NCBI RefSeq assembly: GCF_000024865.1
Contig: NC_013595.1
Location: 5,332,001-5,396,000, forward strand
Direction: 5' to 3'
Length of the DNA stretch: 64,000 nt
Source: Streptosporangium roseum DSM 43021
GTDB lineage: Bacteria > Actinomycetota > Actinomycetes > Streptosporangiales > Streptosporangiaceae
Positions 41,882 to 50,392 of this stretch are shown in pieces. The notes under the pieces were generated by a model. It saw nothing but the letters and a program-made list of their open reading frames with translations. It made no database searches and was not told the DNA's origin. Each line of letters starts with the position of its first letter. Within the stretch, counting starts at the first letter, position 1. The translations under genes and the position numbers were made by a program.

Positions 41882-42807
41882 GCCTGTTGACGTTGGAAGG
41901 CTTCGGCCTGGCCGTGCCGTACGAACGGAGCTGGCGGACGCTGGTGGAGCAGGTGGACCTGACCATCGGCAGAGGAGAGGCCGTCGGGCTGGTGGGAGAG
42001 TCCGGGTCGGGCAAGTCGATGACCGCCCGGGCGGTCATCGGCCTGACCCCGCCGGGAGCCCGCGTGACCGGCAGGATCGTCTTCGACGGCGCCGAGGTGC
42101 CCTCGGGCAGGGAACTGCGGCGGCTGCGGGCCAAGCGGATCGCGATGATCTTCCAGGATCCGCGGGCGCACATCAACCCCGTCCGCAGCGTCGGCGACTT
42201 CCTCACCGAAGCCATGGTCCATAACCTGCGGATGCCGGTACGGCAGGCGTCGGCGCGAGCCGTACAGCTCCTCAAGGAGGTCGGCATCACCGACGGTGAG
42301 CGGCGCCTGCGCCAGCACCCCCACGAACTGTCCGGCGGCCTGCTCCAACGCGTCATGATCGCATCCGTACTCGCCGTCGAACCCGACCTGGTGCTGGCCG
42401 ACGAGCCGACCACCGCGCTGGATGTGACCACCCAGTCAGAGGTCATGGCCATCTTGGACGAGCTGCGCCGCGAGCACGGCATGGCCATGCTGTTGATCAC
42501 CCACGACCTGGAGCTGGCCGCCGCGACATGTGACCGGCTCGCGGTGATGTACGCGGGCCGGATCGTGGAGGACCTTGACGGCGAGCCGCGCCACCCCTAC
42601 ACGCGCGGCCTCATGAGATCACGCCCCAGTTTGGAGGAGACCGTGCACCGGCTGCCGGTGATCCCCGGGCGGCCCGTGGCGGCCTTCGAAGCCGAGGAGG
42701 GCTGCGCGTTCGCGCCACGCTGCGACCTGGCCGAGCCGCGTTGCCGGGAGAGCCGGCCGCCGTCCATCCGAGGGGTCGCCTGCCTGAGAGCGGAGGAGAC
42801 GGCATGA
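41878..42807 (+). CDS. ABC transporter ATP-binding protein (DppD-like)
   Basis: A 309-residue ATPase. Walker A is GESGSGKS near 40, the signature is LSGGLLQRV near 150 (one residue off the LSGGQ consensus), Walker B is LVLADEPTTALD and the switch is ITHD. The C-terminal oligopeptide-transporter domain has the cysteine block CAFAPRCDLAEPRCRE, as in DppD/OppD. GTG start in a GTGA overlap with the previous gene; ATGA overlap with the next. Confidence 0.92.
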   Translation: MSLLTLEGFGLAVPYERSWRTLVEQVDLTIGRGEAVGLVGESGSGKSMTARAVIGLTPPGARVTGRIVFDGAEVPSGRELRRLRAKRIAMIFQDPRAHINPVRSVGDFLTEAMVHNLRMPVRQASARAVQLLKEVGITDGERRLRQHPHELSGGLLQRVMIASVLAVEPDLVLADEPTTALDVTTQSEVMAILDELRREHGMAMLLITHDLELAAATCDRLAVMYAGRIVEDLDGEPRHPYTRGLMRSRPSLEETVHRLPVIPGRPVAAFEAEEGCAFAPRCDLAEPRCRESRPPSIRGVACLRAEETA

Positions 42808-43589
42808 GCGTGATCGAAGCGGAGCGGCTACGGAAGGTGTACGGCACCGCCACCGCGGTCGATGAGGTCTCCTTCACCGTGGCCGAAGGTGAGTCGCTGG
42901 CCATCGTGGGAGAGTCCGGGTCGGGGAAGACCACCGTCGCCCGCATGCTGCTCGGCCTGGAGATGCCCACCAGCGGGACGATCAGCGTCTGCGGGCGGCC
43001 GCGTCCGGCAGGCCGGGTGTCGGCCGGGGAGCGGCGCAGACGGGCACGAGAGATCCAGATCGTCTTCCAGGATCCCTATTCCTCGCTGGACAAGCTGCAG
43101 CGGGTCGGCGACGTCGTCGAAACGAGCCTTGCCCTGCACTTCTCGCTCACCCCCGCCGAGCGGCGGAAGAAGGCGCTGGACCTGCTTGAATCCGTGGGCC
43201 TGGCCGAACGTCACGCCACGATGCTGCCCAGACAGCTGTCCGGAGGGCAGCGCCAGCGTGTGGCCATCGCCCGCGCCCTGGCGGTGGAGCCACGCGTGCT
43301 GGTGCTGGACGAGGCGGTCGCCGCGCTCGACGTCTCGATCCAGGCGCAGATCCTCAACCTGCTCGCCGACATCCGCGAGCAGCGGTCGATCAGCTATGTC
43401 TTCATCTCCCACGACCTGGCCGTGGTCAACCAGATCAGCGACACGGCCGTCGTGATGCGTCACGGCCGCGTCGTGGAGCGAGGAACCACCCGCGCCCTGC
43501 TGCGCGAGCCGCGGGAGGAATACACCAAAGCCCTGCTGGCCGCCGTACCCAGGCCCGGATGGAAGCCGACCCGGAGGAACACACAGTGA
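42804..43589 (+). CDS. ABC transporter ATP-binding protein (DppF-like)
   Basis: A 261-residue ATPase with Walker A GESGSGKTT near 38, signature LSGGQRQRVAIARALA, and a Walker B reading LVLDEAVAALD (Pro replaced by Ala-Val in the usual DEPTSALD, Glu retained). It lacks the C-terminal cysteine block and is shorter than DppF. It completes a five-gene importer. Confidence 0.9.
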   Translation: MSVIEAERLRKVYGTATAVDEVSFTVAEGESLAIVGESGSGKTTVARMLLGLEMPTSGTISVCGRPRPAGRVSAGERRRRAREIQIVFQDPYSSLDKLQRVGDVVETSLALHFSLTPAERRKKALDLLESVGLAERHATMLPRQLSGGQRQRVAIARALAVEPRVLVLDEAVAALDVSIQAQILNLLADIREQRSISYVFISHDLAVVNQISDTAVVMRHGRVVERGTTRALLREPREEYTKALLAAVPRPGWKPTRRNTQ

Positions 43590-45040
43590 GCACTCTCGTC
43601 AGGGCATCGTTCGTCATCGGCTTCGACGGCGACGACCATGTCATCCACCGCGACGCGTGCGTCGTCTACGACCGCGACCGGATCGTCTACGTCGGCCGCT
43701 CCTACGACGGCCCGGTCGACGAGGTGATCGACGCCGGTGAGGCGATCGTCGGGCCGGGTTTCATCGACCTGGACGCGCTGGCCGACATCGACCACGCCAT
43801 CCTCGACACCTGGCACGCCGATTCCGGCGGGCTGGGGTGGTCACAGGACTACGCCGTCAACCGGCGTCGTGCCGTTTTCCCGCTCGAGGACACGCTCTTC
43901 ATGCGGGAGTACGCGCTCACCCAGCTCATCCGCAACGGCATCACCACCGCGATGCCGATCGCCGCCGAGACGCACAGCGCCTGGGCCGAGTCCTACGAGG
44001 AGCTCGCCGGCGTCGTGGAGATCGCCGGGCGGCTCGGCCTGCGCATGTACCTGGGTCCGTCCTACCGCTCCGGCGTGCCGGTGCTGCGTGCCGACGGCAG
44101 CAGGGACGTGCACTGGGAGCCCGAGCTCGGCGACAAGGGGCTCGCCGACGCGATCCGCTTCGTCCGGGACGTCGACGGCGCCTACGACGGCCGGATCCGA
44201 GGGGCGCTGCTGCCCTGCCGCATCGAGACCGTCACCCTCGACCTGCTGCGCGCCACCGCCCGAGCCGCCGGGGAACTCGACTGCCTGGTCCGCCTGCACT
44301 GCATGCAGGGGCTGACGGAGCTGCGGTTACTGCGCGAATGGTACGGCCGGCACCCGCTGGACGTGCTGGCAGAGGTTGGCCTGCTCGGTCCCCGGCTGCT
44401 GATCCCGCACGCCCTGTACCTCGGTGACCCCGAGACGCCGTTCGAGGGATCACCGGACCGGCTCGCGGCCCTGGCCGGGATCGTGCACTGCCCCCTCACC
44501 TTCGTCAGGTACGGCGACGCGCTCCGCGACTTCGACCGTTACCGGGAGGCCGGTGTGAACGTGGCGCTGGGCACCGACTCCTTCCCGCCCGACATGATCC
44601 GCAACATGGACTACGGCAACAACCTGGCCAAGCTGGTCACCGGACGGCTGGAGGCGGGCTCGGCCGCCGACTATTACCGGGCCGCCACGCTGGGCGGTGC
44701 CCGCGCGCTGGGCCGGGACGATCTGGGCCGACTCGCCCCCGGCGCCAAGGCCGACCTGGTCGTCGTGGACCTCTCCGGCCCGCGCACCGGCCCCGTCGAC
44801 GATCCGGTCAGGACGTTGATGATGAACTGCACGGGCGCCGACGTGTCCACCGTGGTGATCGACGGCCGGCCGGTGATGCGCGACCGGACGATTCCGGGGG
44901 TGGATGAGGAGTCGATGCGGCTCCGCGCACAGACCTACTTCGAGACGATGAAGGCCGCCTACTCCGAGCGTGACCACATGCGCCGCGACCCGGCACTGTT
45001 GTTCCCCGCGTCCTTCCGCATCGTCGAGGCCGGCTCATGA
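43586..45040 (+). CDS. Atypical amidohydrolase (TRZ/ATZ-like) lacking the HxH motif
   Basis: A 484-residue member of the chlorohydrolase/ATZ-TRZ group, with composite beta-barrel ends (LVRASFVIGFDGDDHVI; PGAKADLVVVDLSG). The usual metal motif after GFID is replaced: the sequence reads GFIDLDALADIDHAI, without His-x-His. Other expected positions seem present (LVRLHCMQG near 240, LLIPHALYLGD near 280, ALGTDSFPPDM near 325). It may use a different metal arrangement or act on an unusual substrate. GTG start in a GTGA overlap with the DppF-like gene. Confidence 0.78.
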   Translation: MSTLVRASFVIGFDGDDHVIHRDACVVYDRDRIVYVGRSYDGPVDEVIDAGEAIVGPGFIDLDALADIDHAILDTWHADSGGLGWSQDYAVNRRRAVFPLEDTLFMREYALTQLIRNGITTAMPIAAETHSAWAESYEELAGVVEIAGRLGLRMYLGPSYRSGVPVLRADGSRDVHWEPELGDKGLADAIRFVRDVDGAYDGRIRGALLPCRIETVTLDLLRATARAAGELDCLVRLHCMQGLTELRLLREWYGRHPLDVLAEVGLLGPRLLIPHALYLGDPETPFEGSPDRLAALAGIVHCPLTFVRYGDALRDFDRYREAGVNVALGTDSFPPDMIRNMDYGNNLAKLVTGRLEAGSAADYYRAATLGGARALGRDDLGRLAPGAKADLVVVDLSGPRTGPVDDPVRTLMMNCTGADVSTVVIDGRPVMRDRTIPGVDEESMRLRAQTYFETMKAAYSERDHMRRDPALLFPASFRIVEAGS

Positions 45041-46323
45041 GCGGCGCCGGCCTCTTCGCCGATCTCAGCGCCGAACTCGCCGCCGAGCTCGACGCCCGGC
45101 TCGCCGCGGCGGACGAGCGGCTGCGCACGGCCTACCCCGGTGAGCCGTCCGGCCGGCAGCCGGTGCACACCGTCTACGTTCCGGCCGACCGCTACACCTC
45201 GGACACCGTACGGACGTGGGGCCGGGAGGCCCGGGCGGCGCTGGCCGAGCATGGCCGGACCGTCATGGAATTCGCCGACGCGCTCGACCTGCCGCCGCGG
45301 ACGGCGGCGGAGGTGTATGACCGGGTCCGGGCCAAGCTGGAGCGCGAGCCGGTCGAAGACCTGAGGATCGACTTCGAGGACGGCTACGGCAACCGCTCGG
45401 ACGCCGACGAGGACGCCACCGCCCAGGCCGCCGCGGAGGTCCTCGCAGCCGCTGTCGCCTCCGGCGACGGCTCGCCCTTCTGCGGAATCCGATTCAAGAG
45501 TTTCGAGGCGCCGACCCGGCGGCGCGGCCTGCGCACCCTGGCGCTCTTCCTGGAGACTCTCGGCCCGCCGCCCGACGGCTTCGTCGTCACGCTCCCGAAG
45601 GTGACATCCGTCGAGCAGGTGGAGGCGATGGTGCCGGCTGCCGAGCGGCTGGAAGCGGCGTACGGGCTGGAAGGCGGGAGCCTGCGGTTCGAGATCCAGG
45701 TGGAGACACCGCAAGCGATCCTCGGCACGGACGGCGTCTCGCCGCTGGCATCGATGATCCGCGCCTCGGCCGGGCGCTGCACGGGCCTGCACTACGGCAC
45801 CTATGACTACTCGGCGGCGCTCGGGGTTTCGGCGGCGTACCAGAGCCTGGAGCATCCGGTCGCCGACCACGCCAAGGCGGTGATGCAGGTCGCCGCCGCC
45901 GGTACCGGCGTACGCGTCAGCGACGGCTCGACCAACGTGCTCCCGGTCGGCGGCACCGGCGCGGTCCGCGCCGCCTGGCGGCTGCACGCGCGCCTGGTCC
46001 GGCGCGCACTGGAGGGCGGCATCCACCAGGGCTGGGACCTGCATCCGGCCCAGCTCCCCAGCCGGTACGCCGCCGTCTACGCGTTCTTCCGTGAGGGACT
46101 GCCCGCCACGGCCGCCCGGCTGCGCGGCTATCTCGACCGCGCCGATTCGGGCTTCCTCGACGAGCCCGCGACCGCCCGGGCGATGGCCGGATTCCTCGTC
46201 CGCGGCCTTGACTGCGGCGCCGTCGACGAGGCCGAGGTCCGCACCCTCGCCGGCATCGCCCCACCCGGACTTCGCGCCCTGACCCAGCCGGCCGGGCCCG
46301 GACGCCTCGGACGGGTGGACTGA
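45037..46323 (+). CDS. CitE/HpcH-type aldolase-like protein (DUF6986)
   Basis: A 428-residue TIM-barrel protein of the citrate lyase beta/HpcH-HpaI superfamily. LRIDFEDGYGNR (about 112) and LRFEIQVETPQAI (about 215) supply acidic metal ligands, and GLHYGTYDYSAALG (about 252) and HQGWDLHPAQLPSRYAA (about 330) are conserved-looking active-site loops. This family is poorly characterised. By superfamily it should make or break a C-C or thioester bond with glyoxylate, pyruvate or a CoA ester, which would suit processing of glyoxylate from ureide breakdown. ATGA overlap with the preceding gene. Confidence 0.75.
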   Translation: MSGAGLFADLSAELAAELDARLAAADERLRTAYPGEPSGRQPVHTVYVPADRYTSDTVRTWGREARAALAEHGRTVMEFADALDLPPRTAAEVYDRVRAKLEREPVEDLRIDFEDGYGNRSDADEDATAQAAAEVLAAAVASGDGSPFCGIRFKSFEAPTRRRGLRTLALFLETLGPPPDGFVVTLPKVTSVEQVEAMVPAAERLEAAYGLEGGSLRFEIQVETPQAILGTDGVSPLASMIRASAGRCTGLHYGTYDYSAALGVSAAYQSLEHPVADHAKAVMQVAAAGTGVRVSDGSTNVLPVGGTGAVRAAWRLHARLVRRALEGGIHQGWDLHPAQLPSRYAAVYAFFREGLPATAARLRGYLDRADSGFLDEPATARAMAGFLVRGLDCGAVDEAEVRTLAGIAPPGLRALTQPAGPGRLGRVD

Positions 46324-46324
46324 G

Positions 46325-47101
46325 ATGCGCATCCTGATCGTGAATGTGAACACCACCGCGTCGATGACCGACACGATCCGTGCGCAGGCCGCGGCGTACG
46401 CGTCGCCAGGCGTCGAGATCGTCGGGCTCACCCCGTCGTTCGGGCCGGAGTCGGTGGAGGGGAACTTCGAGAGCTACCTGGCGGCGGTCGCCGTGATGGA
46501 CCGGGTCGTCCGGTACGACGGGCCGTACGACGCGGTGATCCAGGCCGGATACGGCGAGCACGGTCGCGAGGGCTTGCAGGAGCTGCTCGACGTACCCGTG
46601 GTGGACATCACCGAGGCGGCCGCACAGGTCGCGATGCTGATCGGTCGCACGTACTCGGTCGTCACGACGCTGGACCGCGCCATACCGCAGATCGAGGACA
46701 GGTTGCGGCTCGCCGGGCTGATCGACCGGTGCGCGTCGATCCGGGCCAGCGGATTGTCGGTTCTCGAGCTTGAGGGGGATCTCGGCCGGGCCGTCGACGC
46801 GATCGTCGCCGAGGCCCGGAAAGCCGTCGTCGACGACCGAGCCGAGGTGATCTGTCTTGGTTGTGGTGGAATGGCCAACCTCGGCCGGGAGATCACCGCC
46901 GCCACCGGGGTACCCGTCGTCGACGGCGTCGCCGCGGCGGTCGCCCTCGCCGAGGGGCTCGTCCGGCTCGGCCTCACCACGAGCAAGGTGCGCACCTACG
47001 CGACGCCACGCCCCAAGACCGTGACCGGGTGGCCGATCGGCAGCGGGTCCCCGTACGCCGCTTCCGTGACCGAGCCGCACGGTGAGCCGAGGCCGCGATG
47101 A
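46325..47101 (+). CDS. Asp/Glu racemase-family protein (hydantoin/allantoin racemase-like)
   Basis: A 258-residue cofactor-independent racemase fold. It starts with the family pattern RILIVNVNTTASMTDTI and has GPYDAVIQAGYGEHGREGL near 68 and the second catalytic-site block ICLGCGGMANL near 178. The first catalytic Cys position of hydantoin racemases reads Gly (AGYG) here, whereas the second, GCGGM, is present. With allantoinase next door, allantoin racemisation (HpxA-like) is the obvious guess, but the altered site leaves the activity open. It begins one base after the preceding stop. Confidence 0.75.
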   Translation: MRILIVNVNTTASMTDTIRAQAAAYASPGVEIVGLTPSFGPESVEGNFESYLAAVAVMDRVVRYDGPYDAVIQAGYGEHGREGLQELLDVPVVDITEAAAQVAMLIGRTYSVVTTLDRAIPQIEDRLRLAGLIDRCASIRASGLSVLELEGDLGRAVDAIVAEARKAVVDDRAEVICLGCGGMANLGREITAATGVPVVDGVAAAVALAEGLVRLGLTTSKVRTYATPRPKTVTGWPIGSGSPYAASVTEPHGEPRPR

Positions 47102-47225
47102 GCGGCCGGACGGCGCCCTTCGGGCCGGTGGCGGCGTGCCGCGTCCGAGCCGGGGCGGCCACCGGGCTCGCAGCCGACGTTCGACCGATCCACGCAGGAC
47201 AACGGAATCATGGAGGTGTCGCCTG

Positions 47226-48566
47226 ATGGCCGAGCTGGACCTGCTGTTCAAGGCCCGTCGAGTGGTCACCGCCGCCGGAGAGGTGGCACGCAGCATCGGG
47301 GTACGGGACGGGACGGTGATCGCGGTCGAGCCGCTGGACGCGGATCTCGAGGCCGCCGAGGTCATCGAGCTCGGCGACGACGAGGTGCTGCTGCCCGGCC
47401 TCGTGGACAGCCACGTGCACGTGAACGACCCCGGCCGGACCGAGTGGGAGGGATTCGGGAGCGCCACCCGGGCGGCAGCGGCCGGCGGTATCACGACGAT
47501 CATCGACATGCCGCTGAACAGCGTCCCGCCGACCACCGATGTCGCGGCGCTGCAGACGAAACGGAAGACCGCCGAGGGACGGGTGTACGTCGACGTCGGC
47601 TTCTGGGGCGGGGCCGTACCGGGCAACCTGCGCGAGCTGCGCGGGCTGCACGACTCGGGCGTGTTCGGATTCAAGTGCTTCCTGCTGCACTCCGGCGTGG
47701 ACGAGTTCCCCCACCTGGAACCGGGCGAGCTGGCGGACGCGCTACGGGAGATCGGGGCGTTCGACGCACTGATGATCGTGCACGCTGAGGACCCGCACGT
47801 GATCGACCACGCCCCGGCCGCGCACGGCGCGAGCTACCGGGACTTCCTGCGCTCCAGGCCGCGGGGCGCGGAGAATCTCGCGGTCGCGCAGGTGATCGAG
47901 CTGGCCCGCCGGACCGGCTGCCGGGTGCACATCCTGCACCTGTCCAGCTCGGACGCGCTTGCGATGATCCGGTCGGCCCGGCGCGACGGCGTCCGGATCA
48001 CCGTGGAGACATGCCCGCACTATCTGACGTTCAGCGCGGAGGAGATCGCCGAGGGGGCCACCCAGTTCAAGTGCTGCCCGCCGATCCGGGAGGCGGCGAA
48101 CCGCGAATCGCTCTGGCAAGGGCTTGCCGACGGCACGATCGACTGCGTGGTGTCCGACCACTCGCCGTGCACGCCGGAGCTCAAACGGTTCGACGTCGGT
48201 GACTTCGGCGTCGCCTGGGGCGGCATCGCGTCGCTGCAACTCGGCCTGCCGGCGGTGTGGACCGAGGCCCGGCGCCGCGGCCACACGCTGACCGACGTGG
48301 TGCGCTGGATGGCGGAACGCCCCGCGGAGCTGATGGGGGTGCACCGCAAAGGCCGGATCGAGACGGGCTACCAGGCCGACTTCTGCGTGTTCGCGCCCGA
48401 CGAGGTGTTCGTGGTCGACAGGGAACGGCTGCACCACCGCAACCCGGTCACGCCGTACCACGGCCGGCCGCTCGCGGGTGTGGTCCGCGGTAGTTGGCTG
48501 CGCGGCGTACCGATCGATATCGACAGCCTGCCGCAGGGCCGGCTGCTCAACGGAGGAGGAGCATGA
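47226..48566 (+). CDS. allB: Allantoinase
   Basis: A 446-residue dihydroorotase-like amidohydrolase that opens allantoin to allantoate. The binuclear metal site is complete: HVHVND (His63, His65), the lysine to be carbamylated in FGFKCFLL (Lys150), HAED (His186), HILHLSS (His238) and VSDHSP (Asp near 312). DMPLNSVPPT is typical of allantoinase rather than dihydropyrimidinase. The ATG at 47226 follows GGAGGTG. A 124-base gap separates it from the racemase gene, so it may have its own promoter; the next gene overlaps as ATGA. Confidence 0.93.
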   Translation: MAELDLLFKARRVVTAAGEVARSIGVRDGTVIAVEPLDADLEAAEVIELGDDEVLLPGLVDSHVHVNDPGRTEWEGFGSATRAAAAGGITTIIDMPLNSVPPTTDVAALQTKRKTAEGRVYVDVGFWGGAVPGNLRELRGLHDSGVFGFKCFLLHSGVDEFPHLEPGELADALREIGAFDALMIVHAEDPHVIDHAPAAHGASYRDFLRSRPRGAENLAVAQVIELARRTGCRVHILHLSSSDALAMIRSARRDGVRITVETCPHYLTFSAEEIAEGATQFKCCPPIREAANRESLWQGLADGTIDCVVSDHSPCTPELKRFDVGDFGVAWGGIASLQLGLPAVWTEARRRGHTLTDVVRWMAERPAELMGVHRKGRIETGYQADFCVFAPDEVFVVDRERLHHRNPVTPYHGRPLAGVVRGSWLRGVPIDIDSLPQGRLLNGGGA

Positions 48567-49783
48567 TCACCCACGGTTTCACCCGGCTTCCGGACCTGGC
48601 CTCACGCGCGCTGGCCGGTAGCGTGGTGTACGCCAACGACGAGCTGTTCGCCGAGCGCGAGAACTTGATCAAGCCCGCGGCGGCGGTGTTCTCGACGGAG
48701 GACTTCGGCCACAAGGGCAAGGTGTACGACGGCTGGGAGACCCGCCGCCGGCGCGAGCCCGGCAACGACCACGCGATCGTCCGACTCGGCGTCCCGGGCG
48801 TGGTGCACGGCGTGGTGATCGACACCGCCTGGTTCAAGGGCAACTATCCGCCCTATGCCTCGGTGGAGGCGACCAGCGTCGAGGGGGCTCCGTCACCGGC
48901 CGAGCTGGAGCGGGCGAACTGGGAGACGATCGTCGGGAAGAGCGCGATCAAGGGCGACACCGAGAACGCGTTCGAGGTGGCGGACCGGCGGCGCTGGACG
49001 CATGTCCGGCTGAGCATCTACCCCGACGGCGGGGTGGCCCGGTTCCGGGTGCACGCCGAGCCGGTGCCGGATCCTCGGTTCATGGACGGCACGATCGACC
49101 TGGCCGCGCTGGAGTACGGCGGCGCGGTGGTGGACTGCTCGAACACGTTCTACTCCTCGCCGGTGCAGCTGCTGCTGCCCGGCAGGGCCAGGATCATGGG
49201 CGACGGCTGGGAGAACGCCCGCCGCCGCGACGACGGCAACGACCACGTGACGATCAGGCTGGCCGCCCGTGGCCGGATCCGCCGGGTCGAGATCGACACG
49301 TCGTACTTCGTCGGCAACGCGGCCGGCTGGGCCTCGCTGCGCGGGACCGATGGCGATCATCTGGACGAGGACGCGGAATGGTTCGACCTGGTCGCGAAGA
49401 CGCGGTTGCAGCCGGACACCCGGCACTTCTTCCGCTCGGTGTCGGCCGCGCCGGTGACGCACGTCCGGCTGGACGTCTTCCCCGACGGAGGCCTGGCCAG
49501 GCTCCGGGTGCACGGCGAGGTGGTCGCCGACGCCCACCGCGGGGCCGTGCTGCGCTGGCTCGATCTGCTCCCCGCCGAACACGCCGTTCAGGTTCTCGGC
49601 GGGGCCGGTGTTCTCCCGGAGACGGCGGAGGACCTCCTCCGCCGACGACCGTTCGCCGCCGGGGGCGTGCTGCCTGCGACGGTGCTCTCCACCTTGTCGG
49701 GAGGACCTCATCCGGCAGGACTCACCGGCGTACCCACCTCGGAGACCGGGGAACCCTATGAGGAGGTGGCGGGGTCCACGTGA
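48563..49783 (+). CDS. alc: Allantoicase with C-terminal extension
   Basis: A 406-residue allantoicase converting allantoate to ureidoglycolate and urea. The two homologous halves are clear: DGWETRRRREPGNDHAIVRLG (about 53) and DGWENARRRDDGNDHVTIRLA (about 214), each followed by a VVIDTAWFKGN/VEIDTSYFVGN block. After residue 330 comes an extra tail beginning WLDLLPAEHAVQVLGGAGVL with DLLRRRPFA, which recalls the first helices of OHCU decarboxylases, then turns into low-complexity sequence. The start overlaps allB (ATGA). The 3' end overlaps the convergent deaminase gene by 28 bases. Confidence 0.92.
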   Translation: MITHGFTRLPDLASRALAGSVVYANDELFAERENLIKPAAAVFSTEDFGHKGKVYDGWETRRRREPGNDHAIVRLGVPGVVHGVVIDTAWFKGNYPPYASVEATSVEGAPSPAELERANWETIVGKSAIKGDTENAFEVADRRRWTHVRLSIYPDGGVARFRVHAEPVPDPRFMDGTIDLAALEYGGAVVDCSNTFYSSPVQLLLPGRARIMGDGWENARRRDDGNDHVTIRLAARGRIRRVEIDTSYFVGNAAGWASLRGTDGDHLDEDAEWFDLVAKTRLQPDTRHFFRSVSAAPVTHVRLDVFPDGGLARLRVHGEVVADAHRGAVLRWLDLLPAEHAVQVLGGAGVLPETAEDLLRRRPFAAGGVLPATVLSTLSGGPHPAGLTGVPTSETGEPYEEVAGST

Positions 49784-50259
49784 CGCCGGGGCCCGCCGCC
49801 GTTGCGCTCCTGCCACAAGCGGTAGACGTCGACGGCGGCCCCGTGCGGCTCGTAGCGCATCGGCAAGCGCCGCTCATCCCAGTTCTTGGCGAACTCGGAG
49901 TAAAAGGTGTCGAGTTCGAAGTACTTGCGGTCGTCCACGTAGTGGGGCTCATAGGCCTCACGAGTGGTGAGGAAGACGACCTCGTCCGGAGAGCAGTAGT
50001 ACAGCGATCCCAGGCACATCGGGCAGGGATGCGCCAGGACGTAGATGGTGGTGCCGGTCAGGTGTTCGGTGCCCAGCCTCATGCACGCTTCGCGGATGGC
50101 GAGGATCTCCGCGTGCGCGGTCGGGTCGGAGGTCTGGGCGACCTTGTTCGCGCTCTCGGCCAGGATCTCGCCGTCCTTGACGATGACGGTCGCGAACGGG
50201 CGGCCGCCCTCGGTGACGTTCCGGCGGGCGATGTCGACGGTGCGCTGTGCGAAGTCCAT
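49756..50259 (-). CDS. Nucleoside/guanine deaminase (CDA fold)
   Basis: A 167-residue zinc deaminase. The zinc motifs are HAE (His49-Ala-Glu51) and PCPMC (Cys79, Cys82). The size and the C-terminal block ERRLPMRYEPH resemble nucleoside/guanine deaminases rather than tRNA adenosine deaminases. It could feed purine rings into the ureide pathway on the opposite strand. GAGGA six bases before the ATG. It lies 133 bases downstream of cynS on the same strand. Confidence 0.85.
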   Translation of the reverse strand: MDFAQRTVDIARRNVTEGGRPFATVIVKDGEILAESANKVAQTSDPTAHAEILAIREACMRLGTEHLTGTTIYVLAHPCPMCLGSLYYCSPDEVVFLTTREAYEPHYVDDRKYFELDTFYSEFAKNWDERRLPMRYEPHGAAVDVYRLWQERNGGGPRRHVDPATSS

Positions 50260-50392
50260 GAGAAGTCCTCGGTGAGAAGCGGGGGCCTCCGGCGAGCGAG
50301 CCGGTGGAGGGTGGAAAGGCGGGGGGAAGAGGGGTGGGGCCGGATGCGGCGAAGGGGGCCTGTCCGGCCCGCGCCGGGTCTCGCGGTCCGAG

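Noticed and set aside
42900..43320. Altered Walker B (DEAVAALD) in the DppF-like ATPase as a sign of inactivity
   Set aside because: The catalytic Glu and the Asp of the D-loop are kept, and similar variants occur in working oligopeptide-type ATPases.
45917..47674. 585-codon minus-strand frame
   Set aside because: It lies opposite three well-supported genes (aldolase, racemase, allantoinase) and has no recognisable motif or ribosome site.
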